A DNA stretch of 40,183 nucleotides from positions 1 through 40,183 of the forward strand of contig CAMBSB010000031.1 of NCBI GenBank assembly GCA_945870155.1, in the 5' to 3' direction. The stretch comes from Paludibacter jiangxiensis (lineage in GTDB: Bacteria > Bacteroidota > Bacteroidia > Bacteroidales > Paludibacteraceae). Position numbers and translations under genes: made by a program. Positions 15,951 through 23,111 of this stretch are shown piece after piece. Under the pieces are notes generated by a model, which was not told the origin of the DNA, ran no database searches, and saw only the letters and a program-made list of their open reading frames with translations. How positions within the stretch are numbered: the stretch's first letter is position 1; every line of letters starts with the position of its first letter.

Positions 15951-16568
15951 ATGAATTTAATGAATTTTGTTGATTATGCAGGCACTTTCGCTTTTGCAAT
16001 AAGCGGAATACGATTGGCATCAGCTAAAAAATTCGATTGGTTTGGAGCTTATGTGATTGGCTTTGTAACAGCCATTGGCGGAGGGACATTACGTGATTTG
16101 CTTTTAAATGTAACTCCATTTTGGATGATTCAACCATCCTACCTAATTATTACCGGAATAGCGCTCATAACTGTAATTACTTTTGGAAAACACTTAATAA
16201 AACTAAACAATACATTCTTTATTTTTGATGCAATTGGTCTTGGTTTGTTTGTTGTAGTTGGTATCGAAAAAAGTTTAGAAGTTGGTTTTCCTTTTTGGGT
16301 TACAATTATTATGGGAATGATTACCGGATCAGTAGGTGGAATTCTGCGTGATATTTTGATAAATGAAGTTCCACTCATTTTCCGAAAAGATATTTATGCA
16401 TTAGCATGTGTTTTAGGCGGATTTGTCTATTATATTTGCACTAAATTACATGCTCCTATTGAATTAACTCAAATTCTATCAGCGAGTTCTGTAATTATAA
16501 TGCGCCTTTTAGCAGTAAAATATCATTTAAGTTTACCTGTTTTAAAGGGAAATGAGAATGAAAATTAA
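15951..16568 (+). CDS. TRIC/UPF0126 family membrane channel protein (YicG-like)
   Basis: Integral membrane protein of 205 aa, with two copies of a three-helix unit plus one helix, the pattern of prokaryotic TRIC cation channels. Each half has the glycine-rich GGGTLRDLL (first) and GGILRDILINEVP (second) motif, where the family carries its conserved GGxxRD. The ATG at 15951 is preferred; an in-frame TTG at 15915 would lie inside the upstream terminator. A second in-frame ATG at 15960 is possible. It probably conducts monovalent cations, with unknown physiological role. Confidence 0.85.
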   Translation: MNLMNFVDYAGTFAFAISGIRLASAKKFDWFGAYVIGFVTAIGGGTLRDLLLNVTPFWMIQPSYLIITGIALITVITFGKHLIKLNNTFFIFDAIGLGLFVVVGIEKSLEVGFPFWVTIIMGMITGSVGGILRDILINEVPLIFRKDIYALACVLGGFVYYICTKLHAPIELTQILSASSVIIMRLLAVKYHLSLPVLKGNENEN

Positions 16569-16619
16569 ATTATTCATAGTGAGTATTATTAACCTCAATA
16601 ATTCAAAAAAATAAAATAA

Positions 16620-17234
16620 ATGTTACAGATAGAAGATACAATTATTAGTCTTGATTTACTGGAGCAAAACTTTATCTGCGACTTAAATACCTGTAAAGGT
16701 GCTTGTTGTATTGAAGGTGATGAAGGAGCACCCTTAAATGCTAATGAAGTGAAAATTATTGAAGAATTATTGCCAATCATCTGGGACGATTTAAGTGATA
16801 AATCGAAAGATGTAATTAATAATCAAGGCATTACATATATTGATAGAGAAGGTGAACCAGTTATATCCATTGTGAATGGAGCTGAATGCGTTTTTACATT
16901 TACCGATGAAAAAGGAATTTGTAAATGTGCTATTGAAAAAGCATATCGAGAAGGAAAAACTGATTTTTACAAACCTATATCATGCCATTTATACCCAATT
17001 CGTTTGCAAAAATATAATGATTATACGGCAGTAAATTATCATAAATGGAATCTGTGTAAATGTGCCCGAAAATTAGGGAATAAAATGCAAATGCCAGTCT
17101 ACCAATTTCTTAAAGAACCGCTCATTCGTAAATTTGGAGCAGACTGGTTTAATCAACTTGAAATTGCAGATAATGAATTTAAAAAGAATCCCGAAATACT
17201 TCCTAGTAATAGGCATTATTCTGATTTTCAATAG
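16620..17234 (+). CDS. DUF3109 cysteine-rich protein
   Basis: Soluble protein of 204 aa with a Cys pattern suggesting a metal or Fe-S site: C-DLNTC-KGACC near residues 20-28, AECVF near 82, GICKCA near 95, SCHLYP near 118 and NLCKCA near 139. This set, with PISCHLYPIRL, is typical of DUF3109, a family widespread in Bacteroidota and distantly like YkgJ-type zinc/iron-chelating proteins. The biochemical role is not known. It follows the TRIC gene by 51 bp and may be co-transcribed with it. Confidence 0.85.
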   Translation: MLQIEDTIISLDLLEQNFICDLNTCKGACCIEGDEGAPLNANEVKIIEELLPIIWDDLSDKSKDVINNQGITYIDREGEPVISIVNGAECVFTFTDEKGICKCAIEKAYREGKTDFYKPISCHLYPIRLQKYNDYTAVNYHKWNLCKCARKLGNKMQMPVYQFLKEPLIRKFGADWFNQLEIADNEFKKNPEILPSNRHYSDFQ

Positions 17235-17287
17235 AATAACAAATTATTTCCATTCAAAAAAAATCAATTAAACTATAATTTAAATTT

Positions 17288-18532
17288 ATGGTTAAAATAG
17301 AAATTATCACTATAGGTGACGAAATACTTATAGGACAAATTGTTGATACTAATTCAGCCTGGATGGCAACAGAATTAAATAAATTTGGATTTGAAATTGC
17401 TCAAATAAGCTCAGTTCACGATAGCGCCGAACATATTATTGAGTCCTTGGATTTAGCGTTGAAACGTGCTGACATTGTTTTGTTTACTGGCGGAATAGGT
17501 CCAACCAAAGATGATATTACAAAACAAACACTTTGTAAATACTTTAACAGCAAATTAGTCTTTAACGAAGAAGTATTTAAAAACATCGAGAATTTGCTTA
17601 GAAATAGACAAAGAGCAATAAATGAGCTTACAAATTCACAAGCTTATGTGCCGGATAATTGCACTGTTATTCAAAATATGGTGGGTACAGCACCCATTAC
17701 CTGGTTCGAAAAAGATGGAAAAGTAATCGTTTCGATGCCCGGTGTGCCCAATGAGATGAAAAATGCAATGCGTACAGAAATTATACCTCGATTACATAAA
17801 AAATTCAAAACACCATCCATTATTCACAAAACTGTTATTGTTCAAGGATATCCAGAATCAGCTTTGGCACTTAAAATTGCCGATTGGGAAAATGCTTTAC
17901 CATCAGATATTCATTTGGCTTATTTGCCAAATTATGGTATTGTAAAACTGCGATTGAGTGGTAGTTCCGACAATGAATTATCCCTTGAATTTTTAATAAA
18001 TCAACAAATTGCAGGGCTAACTGAGATTTTAGGATCAGCGATAGTTGCGTTCGAAGATATAGCACTCGAAGTTTTAATTGGCAATATTTTAGAATTAAAA
18101 TCAAAAACACTTGCTACAGCCGAAAGTTGTACAGGAGGAAATATTGCCCATAAAATAACATCAGTTGCTGGAAGTTCAGCATATTTTAAAGGCTCATTAG
18201 TTGCCTATTCAAATGAAATAAAAGAAAAAGTATTACACGTTCCCACCGAAATTTTAGAAAAACATGGAGCTGTAAGCCAAGAAGTCGTGGAAATTATGGC
18301 AAAAGAAGTTCGCAAGTTAATGAATGTAGACTTTAGTATAGCCACTTCAGGAATTGCTGGACCAAGTGGAGGCACAACAGAGAAACCTGTTGGAACTATT
18401 TGGATAGCAGTGAGTTCCGAAGAAAAAACATTAAGTCAAATGTTCAAATACGGCACAAATAGAATACAGAATATTGAACGTAGCACACAAACAGCGTTTC
18501 TAATGTTGAAAGATTTAATTTACACTATATAA
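17288..18532 (+). CDS. cinA: CinA family protein (NMN deamidase / competence-damage protein)
   Basis: Full-length two-domain CinA, 414 aa. The N-terminal MoCF/COG1058 domain opens with EIITIGDEILIGQIVDTNSA and includes FTGGIGPTKDDITK; the central VSMPGVPNEMKNAM is also conserved. The C-terminal CinA/PncC domain, from about residue 255, shows TAESCTGGNIAHKITSVAGS and ATSGIAGPSGGTTEKPVGTI. The second domain hydrolyses nicotinamide mononucleotide to nicotinate mononucleotide in pyridine-nucleotide salvage; the first is linked to ADP-ribose pyrophosphatase activity in homologues. No recA is adjacent here, so there is no local sign of competence linkage. Confidence 0.95.
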   Translation: MVKIEIITIGDEILIGQIVDTNSAWMATELNKFGFEIAQISSVHDSAEHIIESLDLALKRADIVLFTGGIGPTKDDITKQTLCKYFNSKLVFNEEVFKNIENLLRNRQRAINELTNSQAYVPDNCTVIQNMVGTAPITWFEKDGKVIVSMPGVPNEMKNAMRTEIIPRLHKKFKTPSIIHKTVIVQGYPESALALKIADWENALPSDIHLAYLPNYGIVKLRLSGSSDNELSLEFLINQQIAGLTEILGSAIVAFEDIALEVLIGNILELKSKTLATAESCTGGNIAHKITSVAGSSAYFKGSLVAYSNEIKEKVLHVPTEILEKHGAVSQEVVEIMAKEVRKLMNVDFSIATSGIAGPSGGTTEKPVGTIWIAVSSEEKTLSQMFKYGTNRIQNIERSTQTAFLMLKDLIYTI

Positions 18533-18603
18533 TTAGTTATCAACACTTTAATCATATATTGTTTGAATTAAGATTTATTAGTTGAAATATTTAGATAAAA
18601 GCC

Positions 18604-18634
18604 TTTGTAGATTAAAAAAAATAGTGTAATTTTG
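18604..18634 (+). promoter_or_regulatory. Bacteroidota-type sigma promoter for rpmB operon
   Basis: TTTG at 18604-18607 (-33), a 19-bp spacer, and TAATTTTG at 18627-18634 (-7, consensus TAnnTTTG). Both boxes and the spacing fit the primary-sigma consensus of the phylum. It lies 45 bp upstream of rpmB. Confidence 0.82.
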
Positions 18635-18679
18635 CGCACTGTTTTTGAGAAAAAATGTAATTATTAAAAAGATATTGAA

Positions 18680-18919
18680 ATGTCAAAGATTTGTCAGATC
18701 ACCGGAAAAAAAGCAATGGTTGGAAACAATGTTTCTCACTCAAAAAGACGTACAAAAAGAACTTTTGATGTGAATTTGTTTACCAAGAAGTTCTACTGGG
18801 TAGAACAGGATAGTTGGATCAGCTTGAATATATCAGCTGCTGGTTTACGTACAGTAAACAAAATAGGTTTGGATGCAGCCATTAAAAAAGCTGCCGAAAA
18901 AGGGTTTTTATACGCATAA
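18680..18919 (+). CDS. rpmB: 50S ribosomal protein L28 (bL28)
   Basis: Protein of 79 aa, normal length, opening [20 protein letters not shown], the L28 signature for 23S rRNA contact, followed by a Lys/Arg-rich stretch and [17 protein letters not shown]. It is the first gene of the L28-L33-DUF4295 unit, transcribed from the promoter just upstream. The start is fixed by homology and the conserved N-terminal MSK. Confidence 0.97.
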   Translation: MSKICQITGKKAMVGNNVSHSKRRTKRTFDVNLFTKKFYWVEQDSWISLNISAAGLRTVNKIGLDAAIKKAAEKGFLYA

Positions 18920-18937
18920 TTAAGGAGAAAGTTTATC

Positions 18938-19126
18938 ATGGCTAAGAAATCGAAAGAAGCAAGAATCCAAGTAATTTTGGAATGTACTGAACATAAAGCA
19001 AGTGGTCTGCCCGGAACTTCGCGTTATATCACTATGAAGAATAGAAAAAACACACCGGCACGTATGGAGTTGAAAAAATATAACCCCATAATGAAAAAAG
19101 TAACTGTTCATAAAGAAATTAAATAA
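18938..19126 (+). CDS. rpmG: 50S ribosomal protein L33 (bL33)
   Basis: Protein of 62 aa: [19 protein letters not shown] then [20 protein letters not shown], typical L33. It keeps only one cysteine, so it is a zinc-free (C-minus) form. The region before the start includes AAGGAGAAA at 18922-18930, one of the few clear Shine-Dalgarno-like sites in the window, as may befit a ribosomal gene. The next gene starts 9 bp after its stop. Confidence 0.97.
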   Translation: MAKKSKEARIQVILECTEHKASGLPGTSRYITMKNRKNTPARMELKKYNPIMKKVTVHKEIK

Positions 19127-19135
19127 TAAAGTAAA

Positions 19136-19288
19136 ATGGCAAAGAAGGCGGTTGCATCTCTCCAAAGAGGAGAAGGACGTTCATACGCAAAGGTGATTAA
19201 AATGGTAAAATCGCCGAAAAGTGGTGCGTATGTTTTTCAGGAAGAAATTATACACAACGATAAAGTGAAAGATTATTTCACTAAATAA
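19136..19288 (+). CDS. DUF4295 small basic protein
   Basis: A 50-residue protein beginning MAKKAVASLQRGEGRSYAKV and ending VKDYFTK. It matches DUF4295, a family essentially confined to Bacteroidota and normally found right after L28 and L33. It is highly basic, has no membrane segment, and is only 9 bp from rpmG and upstream of a terminator, so it is the third gene of the ribosomal unit. Its composition and position suggest a ribosome-associated role, but no function is established. Confidence 0.9.
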   Translation: MAKKAVASLQRGEGRSYAKVIKMVKSPKSGAYVFQEEIIHNDKVKDYFTK

Positions 19289-19313
19289 TTTATATCGTTT
19301 AAAAAATAACGAG

Positions 19314-19353
19314 AAAATCCTTTCATTTAAAAAAATGAGAGGATTTTTTTTGT
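19314..19353 (+). terminator. Rho-independent terminator after rpmB-rpmG-DUF4295
   Basis: A 13-bp stem, AAAATCCTTTCAT (19314-19326) with ATGAGAGGATTTT (19335-19347), has one T-G wobble and is followed by a run of T. The tract also supplies the TTTG used as -33 of the next promoter. Confidence 0.87.
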
Positions 19354-19382
19354 TATAAACTCAAAAAAAAGACTTAATTTTG
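19349..19382 (+). promoter_or_regulatory. Promoter of ftsY
   Basis: TTTG at 19349-19352, a 22-bp spacer and TAATTTTG at 19375-19382. The -7 box is an exact repeat of that in the rpmB promoter. Downstream, three ATTGTAA-like heptamers (about 19404-19424) form a short tandem repeat in the leader. Confidence 0.65.
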
Positions 19383-19433
19383 TAAGCAAATTTTCAATAC
19401 TTCAATTGTGAATTGTAAATTGTAAATATTATC

Positions 19434-20384
19434 ATGGGGATATTTAATTTTTTTAGTAAAGAAAAAAAAGAAACACTCGATCAGGGATTATCTAAAACCA
19501 AAGAGAGCGTTTTTTCAAAAATAAATCGGGCAGTAGCCGGCAAATCGAAAGTTGACGATGAGGTACTTGATAATTTGGAAGAAGTATTAATAACTTCGGA
19601 TGTTGGCGTTGAAACAACATTACGCATCGTTGAACGAATTCAAAATCGTGTTTCAAAAGATAAATACATTAACACTAGCGAGTTAAACACCATTCTTAAA
19701 GAAGAAATTGCCAGCTTACTTTCAGAGAATAATTCCGATATTAGCATGGACTTTGACAGTCCACTACCGCATACACCTTACGTAATAATGGTTGTAGGGG
19801 TTAATGGTGTGGGTAAAACAACAACTATAGGAAAATTAGCATATCAATTTAAAAAAGCCGGTAAAAAAGTATATCTTGGAGCTGCCGATACATTCAGAGC
19901 TGCAGCGGTTGAACAATTGGTAATTTGGGGAGAACGTGTGGGAGTAACAGTTATTAAACAAAAAATGGGTTCCGACCCTGCTTCAGTAGCTTACGATACT
20001 TTGTCGTCGGCTAAAGCAAATAATGCAGATGTAGTAATAATAGATACAGCTGGTAGGCTACACAACAAAGTGAACCTGATGAACGAGCTCACAAAGATTA
20101 AAAATGTAATGCAAAAAATTGTGCCTGATTCACCACACGAAGTACTGTTGGTACTTGATGGTTCTACAGGGCAAAATGCATTTGAACAAGCCAAACAATT
20201 TACATTAGCAACTTCGGTAAATGCTTTAGCCGTTACAAAATTAGATGGAACAGCCAAAGGTGGTGTAGTGATAGGAATTTCAGATCAATTTAAAATTCCG
20301 GTAAAATACATTGGTTTGGGTGAAGGCATGGAGCATTTACAAGTATTTGACCGTAAAGAATTTGTAGAGTCATTGTTTAGTTGA
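19434..20384 (+). CDS. ftsY: Signal recognition particle receptor FtsY
   Basis: SRP-type GTPase of 316 aa that docks ribosome-nascent chain complexes to the translocon. The G motifs are clear: VVGVNGVGKTTTIGKLA (G1), DTFRAAAVEQL, VVIIDTAGRLHNKVNLMNEL (G3), and VTKLDGTAKGG (G4). The N-domain covers residues ~1-105. The acidic A-domain found in E. coli FtsY is absent; instead a short N-terminal stretch with FNFFSKEKKE could bind membrane lipid. It is read from its own promoter. The usual Bacteroidales neighbour rimO follows, but here a nuclease-like gene lies between them. Confidence 0.97.
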   Translation: MGIFNFFSKEKKETLDQGLSKTKESVFSKINRAVAGKSKVDDEVLDNLEEVLITSDVGVETTLRIVERIQNRVSKDKYINTSELNTILKEEIASLLSENNSDISMDFDSPLPHTPYVIMVVGVNGVGKTTTIGKLAYQFKKAGKKVYLGAADTFRAAAVEQLVIWGERVGVTVIKQKMGSDPASVAYDTLSSAKANNADVVIIDTAGRLHNKVNLMNELTKIKNVMQKIVPDSPHEVLLVLDGSTGQNAFEQAKQFTLATSVNALAVTKLDGTAKGGVVIGISDQFKIPVKYIGLGEGMEHLQVFDRKEFVESLFS

Positions 20385-20411
20385 AATTGCACAATTTTAA
20401 TTGAATATTAG

Positions 20412-21455
20412 TTGGAAAATACTGAAAAAATATCGTATCCAAATGTGTTTAATGACATTAAAATACTAATTGATCAAACTAAACACAATATCGCAGTAGA
20501 GGTAAATGCTACTATGAGTATGCTTTATTGGAATATTGGCAATCGCGTTAATATTGAAATTCTGAATAACCAACGTGCTGAATACGGAAAACAGATAGTT
20601 TACACACTTGCAAAACAATTAGAAACTGAATATGGATCAGGATGGAGTGAAAAACAACTTCGTCATTGCATGCGTTTTGCTGAGGTTTTTTCAGATGTTG
20701 AGATTGTCTCTACACTGTGGAGACAATTCAGCTGGTCACACATAAAGGAATTGATTTATATTGAAAATGAAATAAAACGGCAGTTTTACATCGAGATGTG
20801 CAAGATTGAAAAATGGAGTGTAAGAACATTTCGTGAACGTGTTAATTCATTATTATACGAAAGAACTGCCATTAGTAAGAAGCCTGAAGAAACGATAAAA
20901 AACGAGCTGAAAATTTTAAATAAAACTGGACAAATCACACCCGAATTAGTATTCAGAGACCCCTATTTTCTTGATTTTTTGGGTCTTAAAGATACTTATT
21001 CAGAAAAAGATTTTGAAACAGCAATTGTAGTTGAACTTCAAAAGTTTATATCAGAACTAGGAAGTGATTTTGCATTTTTAGCCCGACAAAAAAGAATTAC
21101 AATAGATAAAAGGGATTATTATATTGATTTATTATTTTACCATCGCAGACTTAAGTCATTAATCGTAATTGATTTAAAAATAGGTGAATTTGATGCGGCA
21201 TATAAAGGTGAAATGGAATTATATTTGGGATACCTGAATAAATACGAAACTGTAGAAGGTGAAAATTCTCCTATTGGATTAATTCTTTGTTCGGGCAAAA
21301 ATCCGGAACATTTAGAACTCTTACATTTGGAAAATTCAAACATTAAGGTATCAGATTATCTAACTATTCTCCCGCAAAAAGAGGTTTTATTTGAAAAACT
21401 TCACAGAGCAATAGAGATTGCAAAAAATCAGTTGGAAGAAACATCAAAAAATTAA
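20412..21455 (+). CDS. YhcG/DUF1016 family protein with PD-(D/E)xK nuclease domain
   Basis: Protein of 347 aa. Residues 1-160 form the DUF1016 N-terminal domain (VNATMSMLYWNIGNRV, GSGWSEKQLRHCMRFAEVF, and WRQFSWSHIKELI). Residues ~180-330 form the PD-(D/E)xK domain: FLARQKRITIDKRDYYIDLL supplies the first acidic residue, and LIVIDLKIGEFDAAYKGEME supplies the D-x-K pair. The start is a TTG; the first in-frame ATG (20514) would remove conserved sequence. Relatives occur in restriction-modification and defence-associated loci, but the substrate is unknown. It abuts rimO with zero spacing (stop 21453-21455, ATG 21456) and separates ftsY from rimO, so it looks like a later insertion. Confidence 0.88.
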   Translation: MENTEKISYPNVFNDIKILIDQTKHNIAVEVNATMSMLYWNIGNRVNIEILNNQRAEYGKQIVYTLAKQLETEYGSGWSEKQLRHCMRFAEVFSDVEIVSTLWRQFSWSHIKELIYIENEIKRQFYIEMCKIEKWSVRTFRERVNSLLYERTAISKKPEETIKNELKILNKTGQITPELVFRDPYFLDFLGLKDTYSEKDFETAIVVELQKFISELGSDFAFLARQKRITIDKRDYYIDLLFYHRRLKSLIVIDLKIGEFDAAYKGEMELYLGYLNKYETVEGENSPIGLILCSGKNPEHLELLHLENSNIKVSDYLTILPQKEVLFEKLHRAIEIAKNQLEETSKN

Positions 21456-22775
21456 ATGACAAAAAAAAATATAAAAGGAACTGTTGATGTAGTAACCTTG
21501 GGTTGCTCAAAAAATTTGGTTGATTCAGAGCAATTGATGCGTCAGTTTGATGCATTGGGTTACAAAGTGCGACATGATTCGGAAAATGCCGATGGCGAAA
21601 TTGTGATTATTAATACTTGTGGATTTATTGGCGATGCCAAGGAAGAAAGTATCAATACAATTTTACAATTTGCCGAACGCCGACGCGAAAACAAGATGGA
21701 AAAATTGTTTGTAATGGGCTGTTTGTCTGAGCGTTACTTAAATGATTTGCAAGCTGAAATTCCTGAAGTAGATAAATATTACGGAAAATTCAATTACAAT
21801 AATATTTTAACTGATTTAGGTCAGGAATATAGAGCTGATTTGCGTTTGGAGCGTACGTTGACAACTCCCGGGCATTATGCATATTTAAAAATTTCGGAAG
21901 GTTGCAACAGAGCCTGTTCATACTGTGCAATACCAATTATTACCGGAAAACACCGTTCACGATCAATTGAAGATATTGAAAACGAAGTAAAAAATTTAGT
22001 TGCCAAAGGAGTTAAAGAATTTCATTTAATTGCTCAGGATTTATCATCGTATGGATTAGATAAATATAAAGCTTTGAAATTGCCTGAATTGGTTGAGCGA
22101 CTTTCGGACATTCCCGGCGTTGAATGGCTCAGATTGCATTATGCTTATCCTGCTCAGTTTCCGTATGACATTTTGCGTGTAATGCGTGAACGTGAAAATG
22201 TATGTAGTTATTTGGACATAGCATTACAACATGTAAGTGATAATATGCTTAAAATCATGCGTCGACATATTACCAAAGAGCAAACATACGAATTAATTAA
22301 GCGTATTAGAGACGAGGTTCCCGGAATTCATTTACGAACAACCATGCTCGTTGGACATCCGGGAGAAACAGATCAGGATATTGAGGAATTAAAAGATTTT
22401 CTTAAATTTGCACGATTTGAACGTTTAGGTACTTTTGCATACTCTAACGAAGAAGGTACACATACTTACGAAGCTTATGATGATAATATACCCGATGACG
22501 TGAAGCAAAACAGGGTGGATGAAATTATGGCTTTACAGCAAACTATATCGGCTGAAATAAATCAAGCAAAAATAGGCAAAACGCTTAAAGTGATGATAGA
22601 CAGGATAGAAGGGGAAAATTATGTTGGGCGTACTGAGTTTGATTCACCTGAAGTTGACCCCGAAGTACTAATATCAATTAATACTGAAGGTGTCAAAATT
22701 GGAGAATTTAGCATGATTGAAATCACCGATGCTACTGATTTTGATTTGTATGGCATACCAACACGAATAAATTAA
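21456..22775 (+). CDS. rimO: Ribosomal protein S12 methylthiotransferase RimO
   Basis: Radical-SAM methylthiotransferase of 439 aa that adds a methylthio group to the conserved Asp of ribosomal protein S12. The N-terminal UPF0004 domain holds three cluster cysteines (VTLGCSKNLVDSEQL, NTCGFIGDAKEES, VMGCLSERY). The radical-SAM motif is SEGCNRACSYCAIPIITGKH, giving CxxxCxxC. The C-terminal TRAM-like region follows. MGCLSERY and GKHRSRS distinguish RimO from the tRNA-acting MiaB/MtaB. Translation presumably restarts directly from the upstream nuclease stop. Confidence 0.96.
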   Translation: MTKKNIKGTVDVVTLGCSKNLVDSEQLMRQFDALGYKVRHDSENADGEIVIINTCGFIGDAKEESINTILQFAERRRENKMEKLFVMGCLSERYLNDLQAEIPEVDKYYGKFNYNNILTDLGQEYRADLRLERTLTTPGHYAYLKISEGCNRACSYCAIPIITGKHRSRSIEDIENEVKNLVAKGVKEFHLIAQDLSSYGLDKYKALKLPELVERLSDIPGVEWLRLHYAYPAQFPYDILRVMRERENVCSYLDIALQHVSDNMLKIMRRHITKEQTYELIKRIRDEVPGIHLRTTMLVGHPGETDQDIEELKDFLKFARFERLGTFAYSNEEGTHTYEAYDDNIPDDVKQNRVDEIMALQQTISAEINQAKIGKTLKVMIDRIEGENYVGRTEFDSPEVDPEVLISINTEGVKIGEFSMIEITDATDFDLYGIPTRIN

Positions 22776-22830
22776 CTTTTAAAACACCAGAATTACAAGA
22801 ATATTAAGTTGAATTCGAAATAATTATATT

Positions 22831-23109
22831 ATGAATCACAAAGAATTAATTTCTGCAATTTCAAGCAAATTGAGTATTTCGAAAAATGAAGTCGAACAAA
22901 TGTTAGACACCACGATTTCGATTTGTACAGATCAATTAAAAGAGGGTATAACAATTGGTTTCCAGAGCTTTGGGAATTTTGAAGTTCGAAAAAAAGAAGA
23001 AAGACTATCAGTTCATCCTGCCACACAAATCCGCACATTAATTCCACCCAAATTGGTTGTGAATTTCAAACAAAGTAATGTTTTAAAAGATAAACTTAAT
23101 GAAATTTAA
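22831..23109 (+). CDS. HU-family DNA-binding protein
   Basis: Histone-like protein of 92 aa. It starts MNHKELISAISSKLSISKNE, with the dimerisation helices, followed by GITIGFQSFGNFEVRKKEER (the conserved G-F-G-x-F core) and a DNA-binding arm reaching RTLIPPKLVVNFK. The arm lacks the classical RNP tip and reads VHPATQIRTLIPPK. It lies 2 bp before a second HU-domain gene, so it may form homodimers or pair with that protein's N-terminal domain. Confidence 0.9.
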   Translation: MNHKELISAISSKLSISKNEVEQMLDTTISICTDQLKEGITIGFQSFGNFEVRKKEERLSVHPATQIRTLIPPKLVVNFKQSNVLKDKLNEI

Positions 23110-23111
23110 TC

